DNA of 64,000 nt from Symsagittifera roscoffensis (taxonomy: Eukaryota; Xenacoelomorpha; Acoela; Convolutidae): NCBI RefSeq assembly GCF_963678635.1, contig NC_087064.1, positions 43,273,159-43,337,158 of the forward strand, written 5' to 3'. Numbering within the stretch: position 1 is the first letter of the stretch; each line of letters opens with the position of its first letter. Positions 12,789 to 25,580 of this stretch are shown one piece after another. Under the pieces are notes generated by a model. It was not told where the DNA came from. It saw nothing but the letters and a program-made list of their open reading frames with translations, and did not search any database. Position numbers and translations under genes: made by a program.

Positions 12789-13040
12789 CTAAATCTTGCT
12801 GCTCGGGGTTGAATAAACCTTGAAGCAATCACAGTCGCGACCTTGCTTTTGCAGAAATTTATCATGTGATTTCACCACCAGTGGAACTCTGTCAAGTAGC
12901 AGTTCTTCATTTGGCATATGAAACTTGTTCTTGTGGTGTACTTGTTCTTTTTTTGCGCCTAGTGCTGGTTTGGCTGGTTGTTCTTTTTTGACTGTGACCA
13001 TAATTGGGCTTATGAACTGTTTGCCTGAGCAATTGTCCAT
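12789..13040 (-). other. Unrecognised minus-strand ORF, 83 codons, in a strand-skewed segment
   Basis: Reads MDNCSGKQ..., rich in Lys, with a pair of closely spaced cysteines (DCDC). The surrounding 12430-13080 is pyrimidine-rich on the plus strand, like 35800-36480, where another Lys-rich minus frame occurs. It could be a remnant of a retroelement. I know no family for it and see no splice signals that would extend it. Confidence 0.2.
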
Positions 13041-13432
13041 TTTAATGATTTCTTTTCTGGTCTTTCAACTGGTTTAGTTATTTTTCCACTCGTTAAAGAA
13101 AGACAATTGGTATTCAATTTCGTTCGTTAAAATTTTATAACAGTTTTTACCAATGGTTTTTTGCATTATGTGACTGTTCGTTTGACCGAATCAAACACAC
13201 ATTTTTTGATTTAACCTTGACCTAATATTTGATTTCTGGACCTGAAAATTCAGTTCATGCAATTGTTATTTTTTTATTATGCTTTGGCCTTTCCTGTATC
13301 GATTTGATATCAATTTTTTGGTCATGGTTTGTCTTATTTTACGATTGACTGAGTGAACTGTGCAATGTCCGAATACAAAAGCATGACTAGTCTTCCTTAT
13401 GGTTGATAAATTCTCCATTCTAGCAAGTAAGG

Positions 13433-13632
13433 NNNNNNNNNNNNNNNNNNNNNNNNNNNNNNNNNNNNNNNNNNNNNNNNNNNNNNNNNNNNNNNNNNNN
13501 NNNNNNNNNNNNNNNNNNNNNNNNNNNNNNNNNNNNNNNNNNNNNNNNNNNNNNNNNNNNNNNNNNNNNNNNNNNNNNNNNNNNNNNNNNNNNNNNNNNN
13601 NNNNNNNNNNNNNNNNNNNNNNNNNNNNNNNN
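13433..13632. other. Assembly gap (200 N)
   Basis: Exactly 200 undetermined bases, the usual placeholder for a scaffold gap of unknown size. The flanks show no obvious shared repeat. Confidence 0.99.
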
Positions 13633-14509
13633 TTATTTTACACGTGAAATGGTAGGAAGTTTAAATGTGTATATATGTAAGTTGCGACACGGGAGTTTTA
13701 TTTATGTTGATTTACGCCTTGTATCTTCGGTTCTGAATTAAACTTTAAAGTATGTTTTAATAACCAAACATATTTCATAACTAACATCACTGTAATTTCT
13801 GCCTGACCACCTGTTGAGAGTACAAAAGATGTTTTTATCTCCGACTAATATTTTATACCCGTATTACTAAAATCTCTTGAGTTCAAAGGCAAACTGCACT
13901 GCTTGTATCAGGGCAAAGCCCTGAATGTTCTCACTGATTTTTTAGATTTTGCTGGGTTGACCAAAATTTCTTATCATACAATTTCCATATATGTGAAACT
14001 TCTTGTCATACAAATTCATACAATTCCATTAGTACCGAAAATTGTAGGAAATCTCTATGATATGCTTTTTTCATATATGAAAATTTAATGCTAGTTGTTT
14101 TTTCATAAAGAAAAAAGTTGATTTTTTGTTTCTAAATTTGTTTTCTGAAAAACTTTGGGTTGAGTTTGTAACCAAACACAAGTGCCAAAGACCATGATTT
14201 ACTCAAATCACCAAAAATTGGACGGTCTTGTATTTACAAAGCAAAGAAAACGACCTGAATTGTCTGAAAGATATCCTTTCACCAATAATATAACAAAAGT
14301 AACAGACTTTTAATTTATGGCAAATATTTTCAACGATGATTATTTAAAAAATTTGAAGTTTCAAATTATCAGACATTAATCAAGGCATAAATAAACACAC
14401 CATACAAAAAAAAATAGGAGTTCTCAGCGTTTTTGAAAACAAATTAAAAAGTGAAAAGGAAAAAAACCAGTTATATCCCATCCAGAACTATGATATGCAC
14501 ACAAAAATT
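13633..14509. other. Intergenic between the gap and the tandem array
   Basis: AT-rich. ACAATTTCCATATATG near 13979 resembles the small hairpin found in every unit of the array that follows, so a decayed partial unit may be present. No gene is seen. Confidence 0.5.
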
Positions 14510-17500
14510 TAAATTTCGCCTACAAAACTCGATTTACGGTTGAAAAAAAAATTTGAGGTAATTTGAAATTACTTGTGTCGCCATCAAAAAATGCAAGTAC
14601 ATTTTCCACATATGGAAATTGTATGGTAAGCGTTTTTTTCAAAAAACGAAAATCTCGGATTTATTATCACCAGACTGTTTCATTAGAATCAAACAGCCGA
14701 AGAAGTTAGTTTAGATCTTTTTTCGAAAATGTTTGAATTGATGTATGAAACTGAATAATCAGCATTCTCGGTGTATGGAGGTCAACCCGGGTTTTGAGCA
14801 GTAATAACATGAAACAAACTAAATGTAATAAAATGAAATGATTTTTTTTAAATTCAGATTTTCGTGAAAATCATTCACGCACACGCCATATAATTACAAA
14901 GTGATTGATTTCACTCCCATTAAGGAGTCGATTTGACACTTACTTGAGCTTCCTTGAAACAATTTGGAAAGATTTCTAAGACATGGTAAACATCCGCTTA
15001 CGCGTTGTTAGCGAGAAATATTTCGCGTGTTAAGTGTCCCAAAATGACGAAAACGGTAATCTTTTAACCCTCATGTTTTTTTTGCAAAAACAGATCACAA
15101 GTGAATTATCGTTTCAAATGTAAATTCAAGGCAAAAATATCTTTCGAATGATAAAAAAATTGTCAAAAATGGTTAGTTAAAAAGTTGAAATTTGTCTGAA
15201 CTAAAAAACCCACCCGAGCACAATTGTTCTGTTACTTTCGTTACAAAGGTCACAACAACCAGTAAGACTGAGTCCAGCATTAGACTGAGAAAATGCGCGA
15301 ACCTTTCCGATCGAAATTGAGATAGAATGATAAATTAAATTTGTAACTTATTTTAAAAGACTGAATGAATTAGCCATCAATCGCTTGACTTTCAAGGTCT
15401 GTTTCTATTATGAACTGTTTCAGTAGGTAAATTTTGCTTGAGCAACCTTAAAACTGTAAAACAGAAACATGGCAGGAAAATTGACTTCTACGTTTGTTTT
15501 GCAGTTCACTTCCAACAAATGTTCAAAAGTGAGCATCTGAGTTATTTTAATTAATTTACTTCATTTTAATTTTCATTTGAAGGCCGCTAGAATCAATGTT
15601 ATTGAGGGTTTCTGAATCTCAAAAATCAGATACTTTTTAAAATTCTGGTTGGTAATTTTTCTTTTGTCCTTCAGTATCAAATTTTTAGAATCATAGAATC
15701 AACTTTTCAGTTATCTAAGCAGTACATGTAATTTTCTTTATTTACTAACTCAGTTTGGCGTGTTTACTGAAAAATTGTGTGAAATATTTACCAATGTTTA
15801 AAAAAATATATTTTTTGCATGCAAATTTTTTTTTGGAAAAATTTTTTTCGCCTACAAAACTCGATTTGTGGTTGAAAAAAAATTTGATTTATTTTGAAAA
15901 TACTTGTGTCGCCATCAAAAAAGCAAGTAATACAATTTTCATATGGAAATTGTATGGTAAGCAATTTTTTTTTTCAAAAAACAGAAACCTCGGATTTATT
16001 ATCACCAAACTGTTTCATTAGAATCAAACAGCCGCAGAAGTTACTTTAAAATTTTTTTCGAAATTGTATGAATTGATGTATGAAACTATATAATCAGCAT
16101 TCTCTGTGTATGGAGGTCAACCCAGGTATTGAGCAATAATAACATGAAACAAACTAAATGTAAAAAATTCAAATTATTTTTTTTTAAATTCAGATTTTTG
16201 TGAAAACCATCCACCCAAAAGCCATATAATTACAAAGTGATAGATTTCAATCCCATTAAAAAGTCGATTTGACAAATAATTGAGCTTCCTATAACCAATT
16301 TGGAAAGATTTCTAAGACGAAATAAACCTCCGCTCACGCGTTGTTAGCGAGAAATATTTCGCGTGTTAAGTGTCCCAAATTGACCAAAACGGTAATTTTT
16401 AAACTCTAATAATTTTTTGCAAAAACTGATCACAGGTGAATTATCGTTTTAAATGTAAAGTCAAGGCAAAAATATTTTTCGAATGATGAAAAAATATCGT
16501 CAAAATTGGTTAGTTAAAAAGTTCAAAAATGTTTGAACTAAAAAACCCACCCGAGCACAATTGTTCTGTTACTTTCGTTACAAAGGTCACAACAAACTGT
16601 AAGACTGAGTCCAGCATTAGACTGGGAAAATGCGCGAACCTTTCCGACCGAAAATAAGATAGAATGAGAAATAAAATCTGTAAATTATTTTAATAGGATG
16701 AATGAATTAGTCATCAATCGCTTGACTTTCAAAGTCTGATTCTTCTATGAACTGTTGCAGTAGGTAAATTTAGCTTGAGCCACCTTAAAAGTGTAAAACA
16801 AAAAAAGGCAGGAAAATTGACTTTTGCCTTTGTTTTGCAGTTCTCTTCCAACAAATGTTCAGAAGTGAGCATCTGAGTTATTTTAAATAATTTACTTCAT
16901 TTTAATTTCCATTTGAAGGCCGCTAGAATCAATGTTATTGAGGGTTTCTGAATCTCAAAAAATCAGACATTTTTTGAAATTCTGGTTGGTAATGTTTCTT
17001 TTGTCCTTCAGTATCAGATTTTTAGAATCATAGAATCAATCTTTCAGTTATCTAAACAGTACATGTAATTTTTAGTATTTACTAAATCAGTTTGGCGTGT
17101 TTACTGCAAAATTGTGTGAAATCTTTACCAATTTTTTAAAAATAATATTTTTTTTGCATGCAAAATTTTTTTGGAAAAATTTTTTTCGCCTACAAAACTC
17201 GATTTGGGGTTGAAAAAAAAATTGATGTATTTTTAAAATACTTCTGTTGCCATCAAAAAAGCAAGAAATACAATTTTCATATATGGAAATTGTATGGAAG
17301 GCGTTTTTTTTTCAAAAAACAGAAACCTCGGATTTATTATCACCAGACTTTTTCACTAGAATCAAACAGCCGCAGAAGTTACTATAAATTTTTTTTCAAA
17401 ATTGTATGAATTGATGTATGAAACTGTATAATCAGCATTCTCGGTGTATGGAGGTCAACCCAGGTATTGAGCAATAATAACATGAAACAAACTAAATGTA

Positions 17501-20500
17501 AAAAAATCAAATGAATTTTTTTTTAAATTCAGATTTTTGTGAAAATCATCCACCCAAACGTCATATAATTACAAAGTGATAGATTTCACTCACATTAACA
17601 AGTCGATTTGACAAATAATTGAGCTTCCTATAACCAATTTGGAAAGATTTCTAAGACGAAATAAACCTCCGCCCACGCGTTGTTAGCGGGAAATATTTCG
17701 CGTGTTAAGTGTCCCAAATTGACCAAAACGGTAATTTTTAAACTCTCATAATTTTTTGCAAAACTGATCACAGGTGAATTATCGTTTTAAATGTAAAGTC
17801 AAGGCAAAAATATCCTTCGAACGATGAAAAAAAATCGTCAAAATTGGTTAGTTAAAATGTTGAAAATTGTCTGAACTAAAAAACCCACCCGAGCACAATT
17901 GTTCTGTTACTTTCGTTACAAAGGTCACAACAAACAGTAAGACTGAGTCCAGCATTAGACTGGGAAAATGCGCGAACCTTTCTGACCGAAATTAAGATAG
18001 AATGAGAAATAAACTCTGTAAATTATTTTAATAGGATGAATGAATTAGCCATCAATCGTTTGAATTTTAAGGTCTGACTCTTCTATGAACTGTTTCAGTA
18101 GGTAAATTTAGCTTGAGCCACCTTAAAAGTGTTAAACAAAAAAAGGCAGGAAAATTGACGTTTGCGTTTGTTTTGCAGTTCTCTTCCAACAAATGTTCAG
18201 AAGTGAGCATCTGAGTTATTTTAATTAATTTACTTCATTTTAATTTCCATTTGAAGGCCGCTAGAATCAATTTTTTTGAGGGTTTCTGAATCTCAAAAAA
18301 TCAGACATTTTTTGAAATTCTGGTTGGTAATGTTTCTTTTGTCCTTCAGTATCAGAATTTTAGAATCATAGAATCAATCTTTCATTTATCTAAACAGTAC
18401 ATGTAATTTTTATTATTTACTAAATCAGTTTGGCGTATTTACTGCAAAATTGTGTGATATCTTTACCAATTTTTAAAAAAATAATTTTTTTTGCATGCAA
18501 AATTTTTTATGGAAAAATTTTTTTCGCCTACAAAACTCGATTTGGGGTTGAAAAAAATTTTGATGTATTTTGAAAATACTTGTGTCGCCATCAAAAAAGC
18601 AAGTAATACAATTTTCATATATGGAAATTGTATGGTAAGCGTTCTTTTTTTCAAAAAACAGAAACCTCGGATTTTATATCACCAGACTGTTTCATTAGAA
18701 TCAAACAGCCGCAGAAGTTACTTTAAATCTTTTCTCGAAATTGTATGAATTGATGTATGAAACTGTATAATCAGCATTCTCGGTGTATGGAGGTCAACCC
18801 AGGTATTGAGCAATAATAACATGAAACAAACTAAATGTAAAAAATTCATATGAATTTTTTTTAAATTCAGATTTTTGTGAAAACCATCCACCCAAACGCC
18901 ATATAATTACAAAGTGATAGATTTCAATCCCATTAGAAAGTCGATTTGACAAACAATTGAGCTTCCTATAACCAATTTGTAAAGATTTCTATGACAAAAT
19001 AAACCTCCGCTCACGCGTTGTTAGCGAGAAATATTTCGCGTGTTAAGTGTCCCAAATTGACCAAAACGGTAATTTTTAAACTCTCATATTTTTTCGCAAA
19101 AACTGATCACAGGTGAATTATCGTTTTAAATGTAAAGTCAAGGCAAAAATATCTTTCGAATGATGAAAAAAAAAACGTCAAAATTGGTTAGTTAAAAAGT
19201 TGAAAATTGTCTGAACTAAAAAACCCACCCGAGAACAATTGTTCTGTTACTTTCGTTACAAAGGTCACAACAAACAGTAAGACTGAGTCCAGCATTAGAC
19301 TGGGAAAATGCGCGAACCTTTCCGACCGAAATTAAGATAGAATGAGAAATAAAATCTGTAAATTATTTTAATAGGATGAATGAATTAGCCATCAATCGTT
19401 TGAATTTTAAGGTCTGATTCTTCTATGAACTGTTTCAGTAGGTAAATTTAGCTTGAGCCACCTTAAAAGTGTAAGACAAAAAAAGGCAGGAAAATTGGAT
19501 TTTGCGTTTGTTTTGCAGTTCTCTTCCAACAATTGTTCAGAAGTGAGCATCTGAGTTATTTTAATTAATTTACTTCATTTTAATTTCCATTTGAAGGCCG
19601 CTAGAATCAATGTTATTGAGGGTTTCTGAATCTCAAAAAATCAGACATTTTTTGAAATTCTGGTTGGTAATGTTTCTTTTGTCCTTCAGTATCAGATTTT
19701 TAGAATCAAAGAATCAATCTTTCAGTTATCTAAACAGTACATAAAATTTTTATTATTTACTAAATCAGTTTGGCGTGTTTACTGCAAAATTGTGTGAAAT
19801 CTTTACCAATTTTTTAAAAATAATTTTTTTTTGCATGCAAAATTTTTTTGGAAAACTTTTTTCGCCTACAAAACTCGATTTGGGGTTGAAAAAAAATTTG
19901 ATGTATTTTTAAAATACTTCTGTCGCCATCAAAAAAGCAAGTAATACAATTTTCATATATGGAAATTGTTTGGTAGGCGTTTTTTTTTCAAAAACAGAAA
20001 CCTCGGATTTATTATCACCAGACTGTTTCACTAGAATCAAACAGCCGCAGAAGTTACTACAAATCTCTTTTCGAAATTGTATGAATTGATGTATGAAACT
20101 GTATAATCAGCATTCTCGGTGTATGGAGGTCAACCCAGGTATTGAGCAATAATAACATGAAACAAACTAAAAGTAAAAAAATCAAATGAATTTTTTTTTA
20201 AATTCAGATTTTTGTGAAAATCATCCACCCAAACGTCATATAATTACAAAGTGATAGATTTCACTCACATTAACAAGTCAATTTGACAAATAATTGAGCT
20301 TCCTATAACCAATTTGAAACGATTTCTAAGACGAATTAAACCTCCGCTTACGCGTTGTTAGCGAGAAATATTTCGCGTGTTAAGTGTACCAATTTGATCA
20401 AAATGGTAATTTTTAAACCCTCATAATTTTTTGCAAAAACTCATCACAAATGAATTATCGTTTCAAGTGTAAATTCAAGGCAAAAATATCTTTCGAATGA

Positions 20501-21150
20501 TAAAAAAATTGTCAAAAATGGTTAATTAAAAAGTTGAAATTTGTCTGAACTAAAAAACCCACCCGGGCACAATTGTTCTGTTACTTTCGTTACAAAGGTC
20601 ACGACAAATAGTAAGACTGAGTCCAGCATTAGACTGAGAAGTTGCTCGAACCTCTCCGACCGAAAGTGAGATAGAATGAGAAATAAAATTTGTAAATTAT
20701 TTTAAAACACTGAATGAATTAGCCATCAATCACTTGCTTTTCAAAGTCTGTTTCTGTTATGAACTATTTCAGCAGGTAAAGTTTGCTTGAGCCACCTTAA
20801 AAGTGTAAAACAGAAAAATGGCAGGAAAACTGACTTCTACTGACTTCAGTTGCAACAAATGTTCAGAAGTGAGCATCTGAGTTATTTTAATTAAATTAAT
20901 TCATTTTAATTTGCATTTGAAGGCCGCTGGAATCAATGTTATCGAGGGTTTCTGAATCTCAAAAATTAAGATACTTTTTAAAATTCTGGTTTAATGTTTC
21001 TTTTGTCATTCAGTATCATATTTTTAGAATCATAGAATCAACCTTTCAGTTATCTAAACAGTACATGTAATTTCTATTATTTACTAACTCAGTTTGGCGT
21101 GTTTACTGCAAAATTGTGTGAAATTTTTTACCAATTTTTAAAAAATAAGT
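14510..21150. repeat. Tandem array of five ~1338-bp non-coding units
   Basis: The landmark CGCCTACAAAACTCGATTT falls at 14517, 15849, 17187, 18525 and 19863. CACCCGAGCACAATTGTTCT, or a close variant, falls at 15211, 16548, 17886, 19226 and 20560. The period is therefore 1332-1340 bp over five copies. Every unit has a TACAATTTTCATATATGG hairpin, a GCGAGAAATATTTCGC near-palindrome inside CACGCG...CGCGTG, and the phrase GGTCACAAC. Frames of 60-90 codons around the CGCCTACAAAAC landmark are not conserved in length or sequence between copies, so the unit looks non-coding. I recognise no rRNA, snRNA, histone or spliced-leader gene in it. Copies 2-4 are closest to each other; copies 1 and 5 share a second set of variants. 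Confidence 0.95.
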
Positions 21151-21972
21151 AAGTAAATGAAAATTTTGTTCTAATGAACTAAATGAGACTAGTGAACCTA
21201 AATATTGATCTAAATTAAAAAAGCATGTTGTTTTTTTCCCTTGATTAGATACCGGGTCAAAAATTGCGAAACACATAATGTTCATATAAGAAAGTAACAA
21301 GGCTGAAAGTTGATCACTAGTTTAAGTAATTTCGACAAAAATCTGTTTAAAGAAAACAACACATTTCTTCTTTCTTCCTCTTCTGAACTTGATTTTGTTT
21401 TATCCAATAGTTTTGAACGGAGTGTGGTCTGTAATATGACCACCCCGTATTCAGTAAGCAGACGAATACTATATTACTCAATCAGAATCGAGCTGAGACA
21501 GCATACTTACGAAAAAAATCAATATATTAATTAAAAGAAATTTATTAATTTTTTTCTTTGCATCGATTCTGATTTGTTAATATAGCATTTGTCCGATTGC
21601 TGACGAGTATCAATACGCGGTTGTCAGAATAGTGCTACGTAACCGCTTGGGACAAACATTTAGGGTCGTTTTTTCTATTCTGTACAAATGTTTTGAAGGT
21701 TTTTTCCTCTTAATCAATCTTTCTTTCATAGGTCCAGAATTCACAAATGGAATAAGAAAAGAAAAAGGTACTTTTTAAGTGGGTTGAACTTTTTGCAAAG
21801 GAATTTAGAAATATTTTGATAAACAACTAAATATTGCGTTGTCAGCTACATGCCTTATGACTTGTGATATGACAGCTTGGGTTGACAAAAGTTTCAGGTT
21901 GATAAATTTTAAAGTATGTTTTACCTGGAAAGGCCAATCCGACTACCTATATCATTATAGATTGAAATGAGG

Positions 21973-22281
21973 CAGTAGCGGGTTTAGGGGGCGGACGTTT
22001 TCCCCCTGCAGGGATTCGAACCCTGTCGCCCCAAAGGGTCCCCATTTGTACTATTTTGAGATAACCATTTTTGGCTGACTGACCTTAAAGTTTTTCTAAA
22101 GGCGCTTTCGGCGCCAATCTATAATAATTTTGAATGGGAAACGCGCGCCGAAAAAACGCGATTTTTTGGTCGAAATTTTCCAAAAAGTGCCTAAAACCGC
22201 CTTTTTTGGCCTTTTTCAATTTTTTTTTTCAAACTTTTTTTGAAAATCCGCCCCCTCGAGGAATTCCTAGATCCGCGCCTG
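21973..22281 (+). mobile_element. hAT-type MITE, copy 1
   Basis: Terminal inverted repeats CAGTAGCGGGTTTAGG and CCTAGATCCGCGCCTG. Flanks AAATGAGG and AAATTAGG give an 8-bp target duplication matching at 7 of 8 positions. The interior carries the family signature: CAGGGATTCGAACCCTG, AAAGGGTCCCC, a GGCGCC palindrome pair and a run of short A/T tracts. No transposase is encoded. Confidence 0.85.
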
Positions 22282-22569
22282 AAATTAGGCATGCTTTTTA
22301 GCCTTACTGTTCCAGTACGAGATACGAAAAAAATCGCTGTGTTCCTTGCATAATGTGTGGGGGTTTCATCAAGTTTTTCTACAAATTTAATTCTATCAGG
22401 GGAACACTTCGAATGTCCCGAATGCAATTTAACGTTATTGAACGCGGCGTCTTCGCAATCAAAGAAGGCGCGGCATCTTCCCTATAGTCCCCAGTTGAGA
22501 ATAGCCACCCATAATCATCAAATCACAGTTAGGGGGACTATTTTTTTGCTAAAAGACTATGAGAAAGAG

Positions 22570-22775
22570 GGGCTCTTTTTCCTTTTCCCCCCACCTGCAA
22601 ATTTTCACATGTAAATTTGTTGACCACATTGTCCGATTGTAATGAAAATTTACACAGGGACTGATAAGGTCACAACAAACATATTTGGTCTTCATACCCA
22701 TCCTCGTAAAACACTCGTTACCTTAATATATTGAAGCTCATGTGAGATGGGGGGAAAAGGAAAAAGAGCCGAAAG
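22570..22775 (-). mobile_element. Short inverted-repeat element with GGCTCTTTTTCCTTTTCCCC ends, copy 1
   Basis: Begins GGCTCTTTTTCCTTTTCCCC and ends with the exact inverse at about 22772. On the minus strand its interior (GATGGGTATGAAGACCAAAT, then a GGACAATGTGG phrase) matches the element at 26407. Both ends are nearly intact, so this is the best copy in the window. It is non-autonomous and non-coding. Confidence 0.75.
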
Positions 22776-23199
22776 AGGGCTTCAATACAGAAAACCTACA
22801 TATTTTTTTTTTTGAAACTTTTGAATTATTATAAATTATCAGTGTCTTTTTCTTCCCCAACTGCAAAATTTTTTTGCGTGCTATAAATTTGGGGAACCGG
22901 CCTATAAGCATGTGTGTCGATTAGCATGCCCATGTAAAAGAATGTAATTTGAATATTCGCTTTTTCACGTTTTGTTTACTCAATGCACTCGAAATTTTGA
23001 ACAGATGTGCACTCCAAATTTTTAAATCGGTGAAAATGAAATGTTAACTCCCCTAACAAATCAAGTGGTTGTTTTCGAAATTATTTGAAGTTTTATACTA
23101 ATTTTTTTTCGACTGAAAGCACACCCAGTTAAAGCAATTATCGCATGCTAATAGGGACACATTCTAATTGCTACACCCCAACAAATTTGAGTCAAATCA

Positions 23200-25580
23200 G
23201 TTTAAAAAGCGCGTTCAGACAATTCGGCAAGAGACAATTCAGCCAATTTCAAACTCAGACAATTCAGTCCAAATGAGTGAGACAATTCGGCCAAAGATTA
23301 TTCAGACACTTTTCACAAAAACAGCGCAAAAACTTTTCACATGCGGCAAAACATCAAAGTTTTCATTAGACGACTTATTAGTAATTCTTTTCAAATGCAC
23401 ATAAACAATTAAAATTAACAGAACCAAAAATACCTAAACATAATAAATTCATTATATTTCCAATTTTTGAACAGTAGTTAAGCAAAAATCGAACTCAACA
23501 AAAAACTGCGCAAAACTTAAAAGTTAACCAATTTACACGAAAGCAGACCCGAAATTGGGGATTTTACAGGCGGTCAAAAAGGATATCAGTTAAAGGGCTG
23601 ACCACCCCTACCACGTACTGGCCACACAGTTACGCTGATACTCTTATCATGCCTTAGGCGGGGGATGGTGCAACCGCCAATCAGGTAATTTGGGTAGTTG
23701 GTTGAAACTAGTTGAAACTCAAATTTTTTTAAAAGATAAACTAATTGCGATTAAAATATTGACCAACCAGAAACCAGCACCGCGTTTAGCGCCTACTTTT
23801 TGCAGTTAAATGGTCCATTGACACATTTAACATTGGTTAATCTTCATTAGTAAGTAGCTTGAACAACTGGTTGATTAGTATCCGAATCATTCTCATTCAT
23901 TCACTTTTAGCAAAAATTGACGTAAAATGGAATTCGTTTTATCTGAACGCGGAAAAAAAACATCTTTGTCTCAACGGTTATAGATACCGTGAAAAAAACC
24001 AACCTAAGAATGGTTTCAATAAATGGCAATGTACATTTGGAAGTTGCAGAGCAGTGGGTTATTTGGACGAACAGCAAGAATTTACCTTAAAAACCGAGCA
24101 CGCTCATTTACCGAGCCTCTCAAAAATTCAAGCCAAGAAATTTGCTAATGAAGTTCGAGAAAAAGCCGCAAACACGGTTAACGCTCCTAGACAGATTGTT
24201 TTCAACGCCCAAATTGACCTGCCTCTTTATGCAGCGCCCACAATACCGAGTTACCCATCATCTCTTCGAAGTATAAACAGAATCAGGCAGCAAGCTTTAG
24301 AAACAATGCCAAAACTAAAAATTTTTGAGAGCGTCGAAGAAATTTCTGAACCTCTAAAACTCTCACATAGCAGTGATACGTTCCTATATTTTGATTCTGG
24401 TAAATCGGACAGTCGAATTCTAGTTTTTGCAACATTACCTGCGCTCGATTTGCTTTCTCAGTCAGAAATCTGTCATTGCGATAGAACATTTTCAGTGGCA
24501 CCAGACGTCTTTTACTAAGTTTATACTATTCATGGTGTAATCGAAAACGCAGTTATACCCTTGGTGTATGCTTTGCTGCCCAATAAGACGCAAAACACTT
24601 ACGAAAAACTTTTTGGCTGCTTAGAGCAATTTGAAAAAAAGTAGTCATTGATTTTGAAGCCGCTGTTCGCAACGCCATAAAAAAATTCAGCCTGATACAG
24701 AAATCCAATTCTGTTTCCTCACCTCGGCCAAGCAGTATGGCGCAAGGTACAAAAACTTGGTTTTACGTGCAAGTACATGGACGAAGATGAGTTTCGACTG
24801 AATGTCAAAAAAAACAATTTGCTTTGCATTCGTTCCCATTGACGACGTTATTTTCGCTTTTGAGGCGCTCCGAAAAGAGGATACCTCAGAGGAATTCCAG
24901 AGTCTATCGGACTACTTCGAAGACACCTATATTGGTGCTTTTAGAGGGAATAGATGCGTCAAATCGAAGTTTGACATTGCCGATTGGAACGCTTTCAATC
25001 GGGTGCTCAGCGGAGAACCTCGTACGAAAAATGCGTTGGAGGCATGGAATGGCAGCTTCAATAAGTTCGTATCGACAAAGCATCCAGCCCTTCCCAAGTT
25101 GATCACACGTTTCAAAGACTAGCAAAAAACGCCGAAATTAATGTAGAGAGACTGACGACCGGTGATCATATCAGAAAACAGAAGCCCAAGTATTCAATAG
25201 CAAATGATAAACTCGTTCAAAACGCAAACAACTACAATCGAGACCATATACAGAAGTATTTAAAACTTTGTACCTTCAATGTACATATTTCGTAAAACTT
25301 TATGCATAGCAAGTTTGTTTTGATCTTTGAAATTTGTTATTTGATGTTTCACATTTCTTTGGTAAAGTGGTGATAGCCTTCTGCTTCTAATCAAATTAGT
25401 AAAGTTTTAATGTTCCCTTTTATCTTGTCTCTTTAATCTAAATAGGCCGAATTGTCTTTGGCTGAATTGTCTGAGTTTTTTGGCTGATTTGTCTGTATTT
25501 TAAATCGGCTGAATTGTCTGTGGCTGAATTGTCTCTGCGCCTTTAAAAAGATCTTGAGCGCGGGTTGAATTGTCCCGCTC
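23200..25580 (+). mobile_element. Mutator-like (MULE) DNA transposon, decayed, with repeat-rich inverted ends
   Basis: The left end (about 23200-23310) holds four AGACAATTC(A/G)GCC motifs. The right end (about 25444-25575) holds six in the opposite orientation. Outer segments are similar too (TTTAAAAAGCGCGTTC left against the inverse of GCGCCTTTAAAAAG right). Between them lies a degenerate transposase. Exact boundaries and the target duplication could not be fixed by eye. Confidence 0.8.
23922..25294 (+). pseudogene. MULE transposase pseudogene (FLYWCH finger plus MULE core)
   Basis: The first frame (to 24518) opens with a FLYWCH-like finger (NGYRYREKN, then KWQCTFGSC and a TEHAH histidine pair). 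It runs into CHCDRTFSVAP, the first catalytic-Asp region of MULE transposases. A TAA at 24516-24518 interrupts just before VYTIHGV...IPLVYALLPNKT. A second break follows near 24640 (FEKK-stop; IDFEAAVRNA is in another frame). LGQAVWRKVQKLG and MDEDEFRLNV then lead into 24802-25122 with FVPIDDV, the diagnostic GEPRTKNALEAWN and FNKFVSTKHPALPKLI. The tail to 25294 is shifted again. With a stop and at least two frameshifts it cannot encode active transposase. Confidence 0.85.

Larger units (their letters stand above)
9538..13432. other. Intergenic, no gene found
   Basis: AT-rich DNA downstream of GALNT. The only structured items are a 19-bp direct repeat at about 11360-11400 (ATCAGTTACTATAGA twice), the hairpin-core repeat at 11831-11880, and a pyrimidine-rich stretch at 12430-13080. 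The open frames (10534-10983 minus, 12789-13040 minus) have no recognisable domain and low-complexity composition. Confidence 0.6.

Noticed and set aside
15755-18748. ORFs of 60-88 codons in the 1.34-kb array (for example around KLDLWLKKN)
   Set aside because: Lengths and ends change with single indels between copies, so no protein is conserved.
14510-21150. Array as rDNA, 5S, histone or snRNA cluster
   Set aside because: I looked for 5S, U1, U2, U6 and histone signatures and saw none in the unit.
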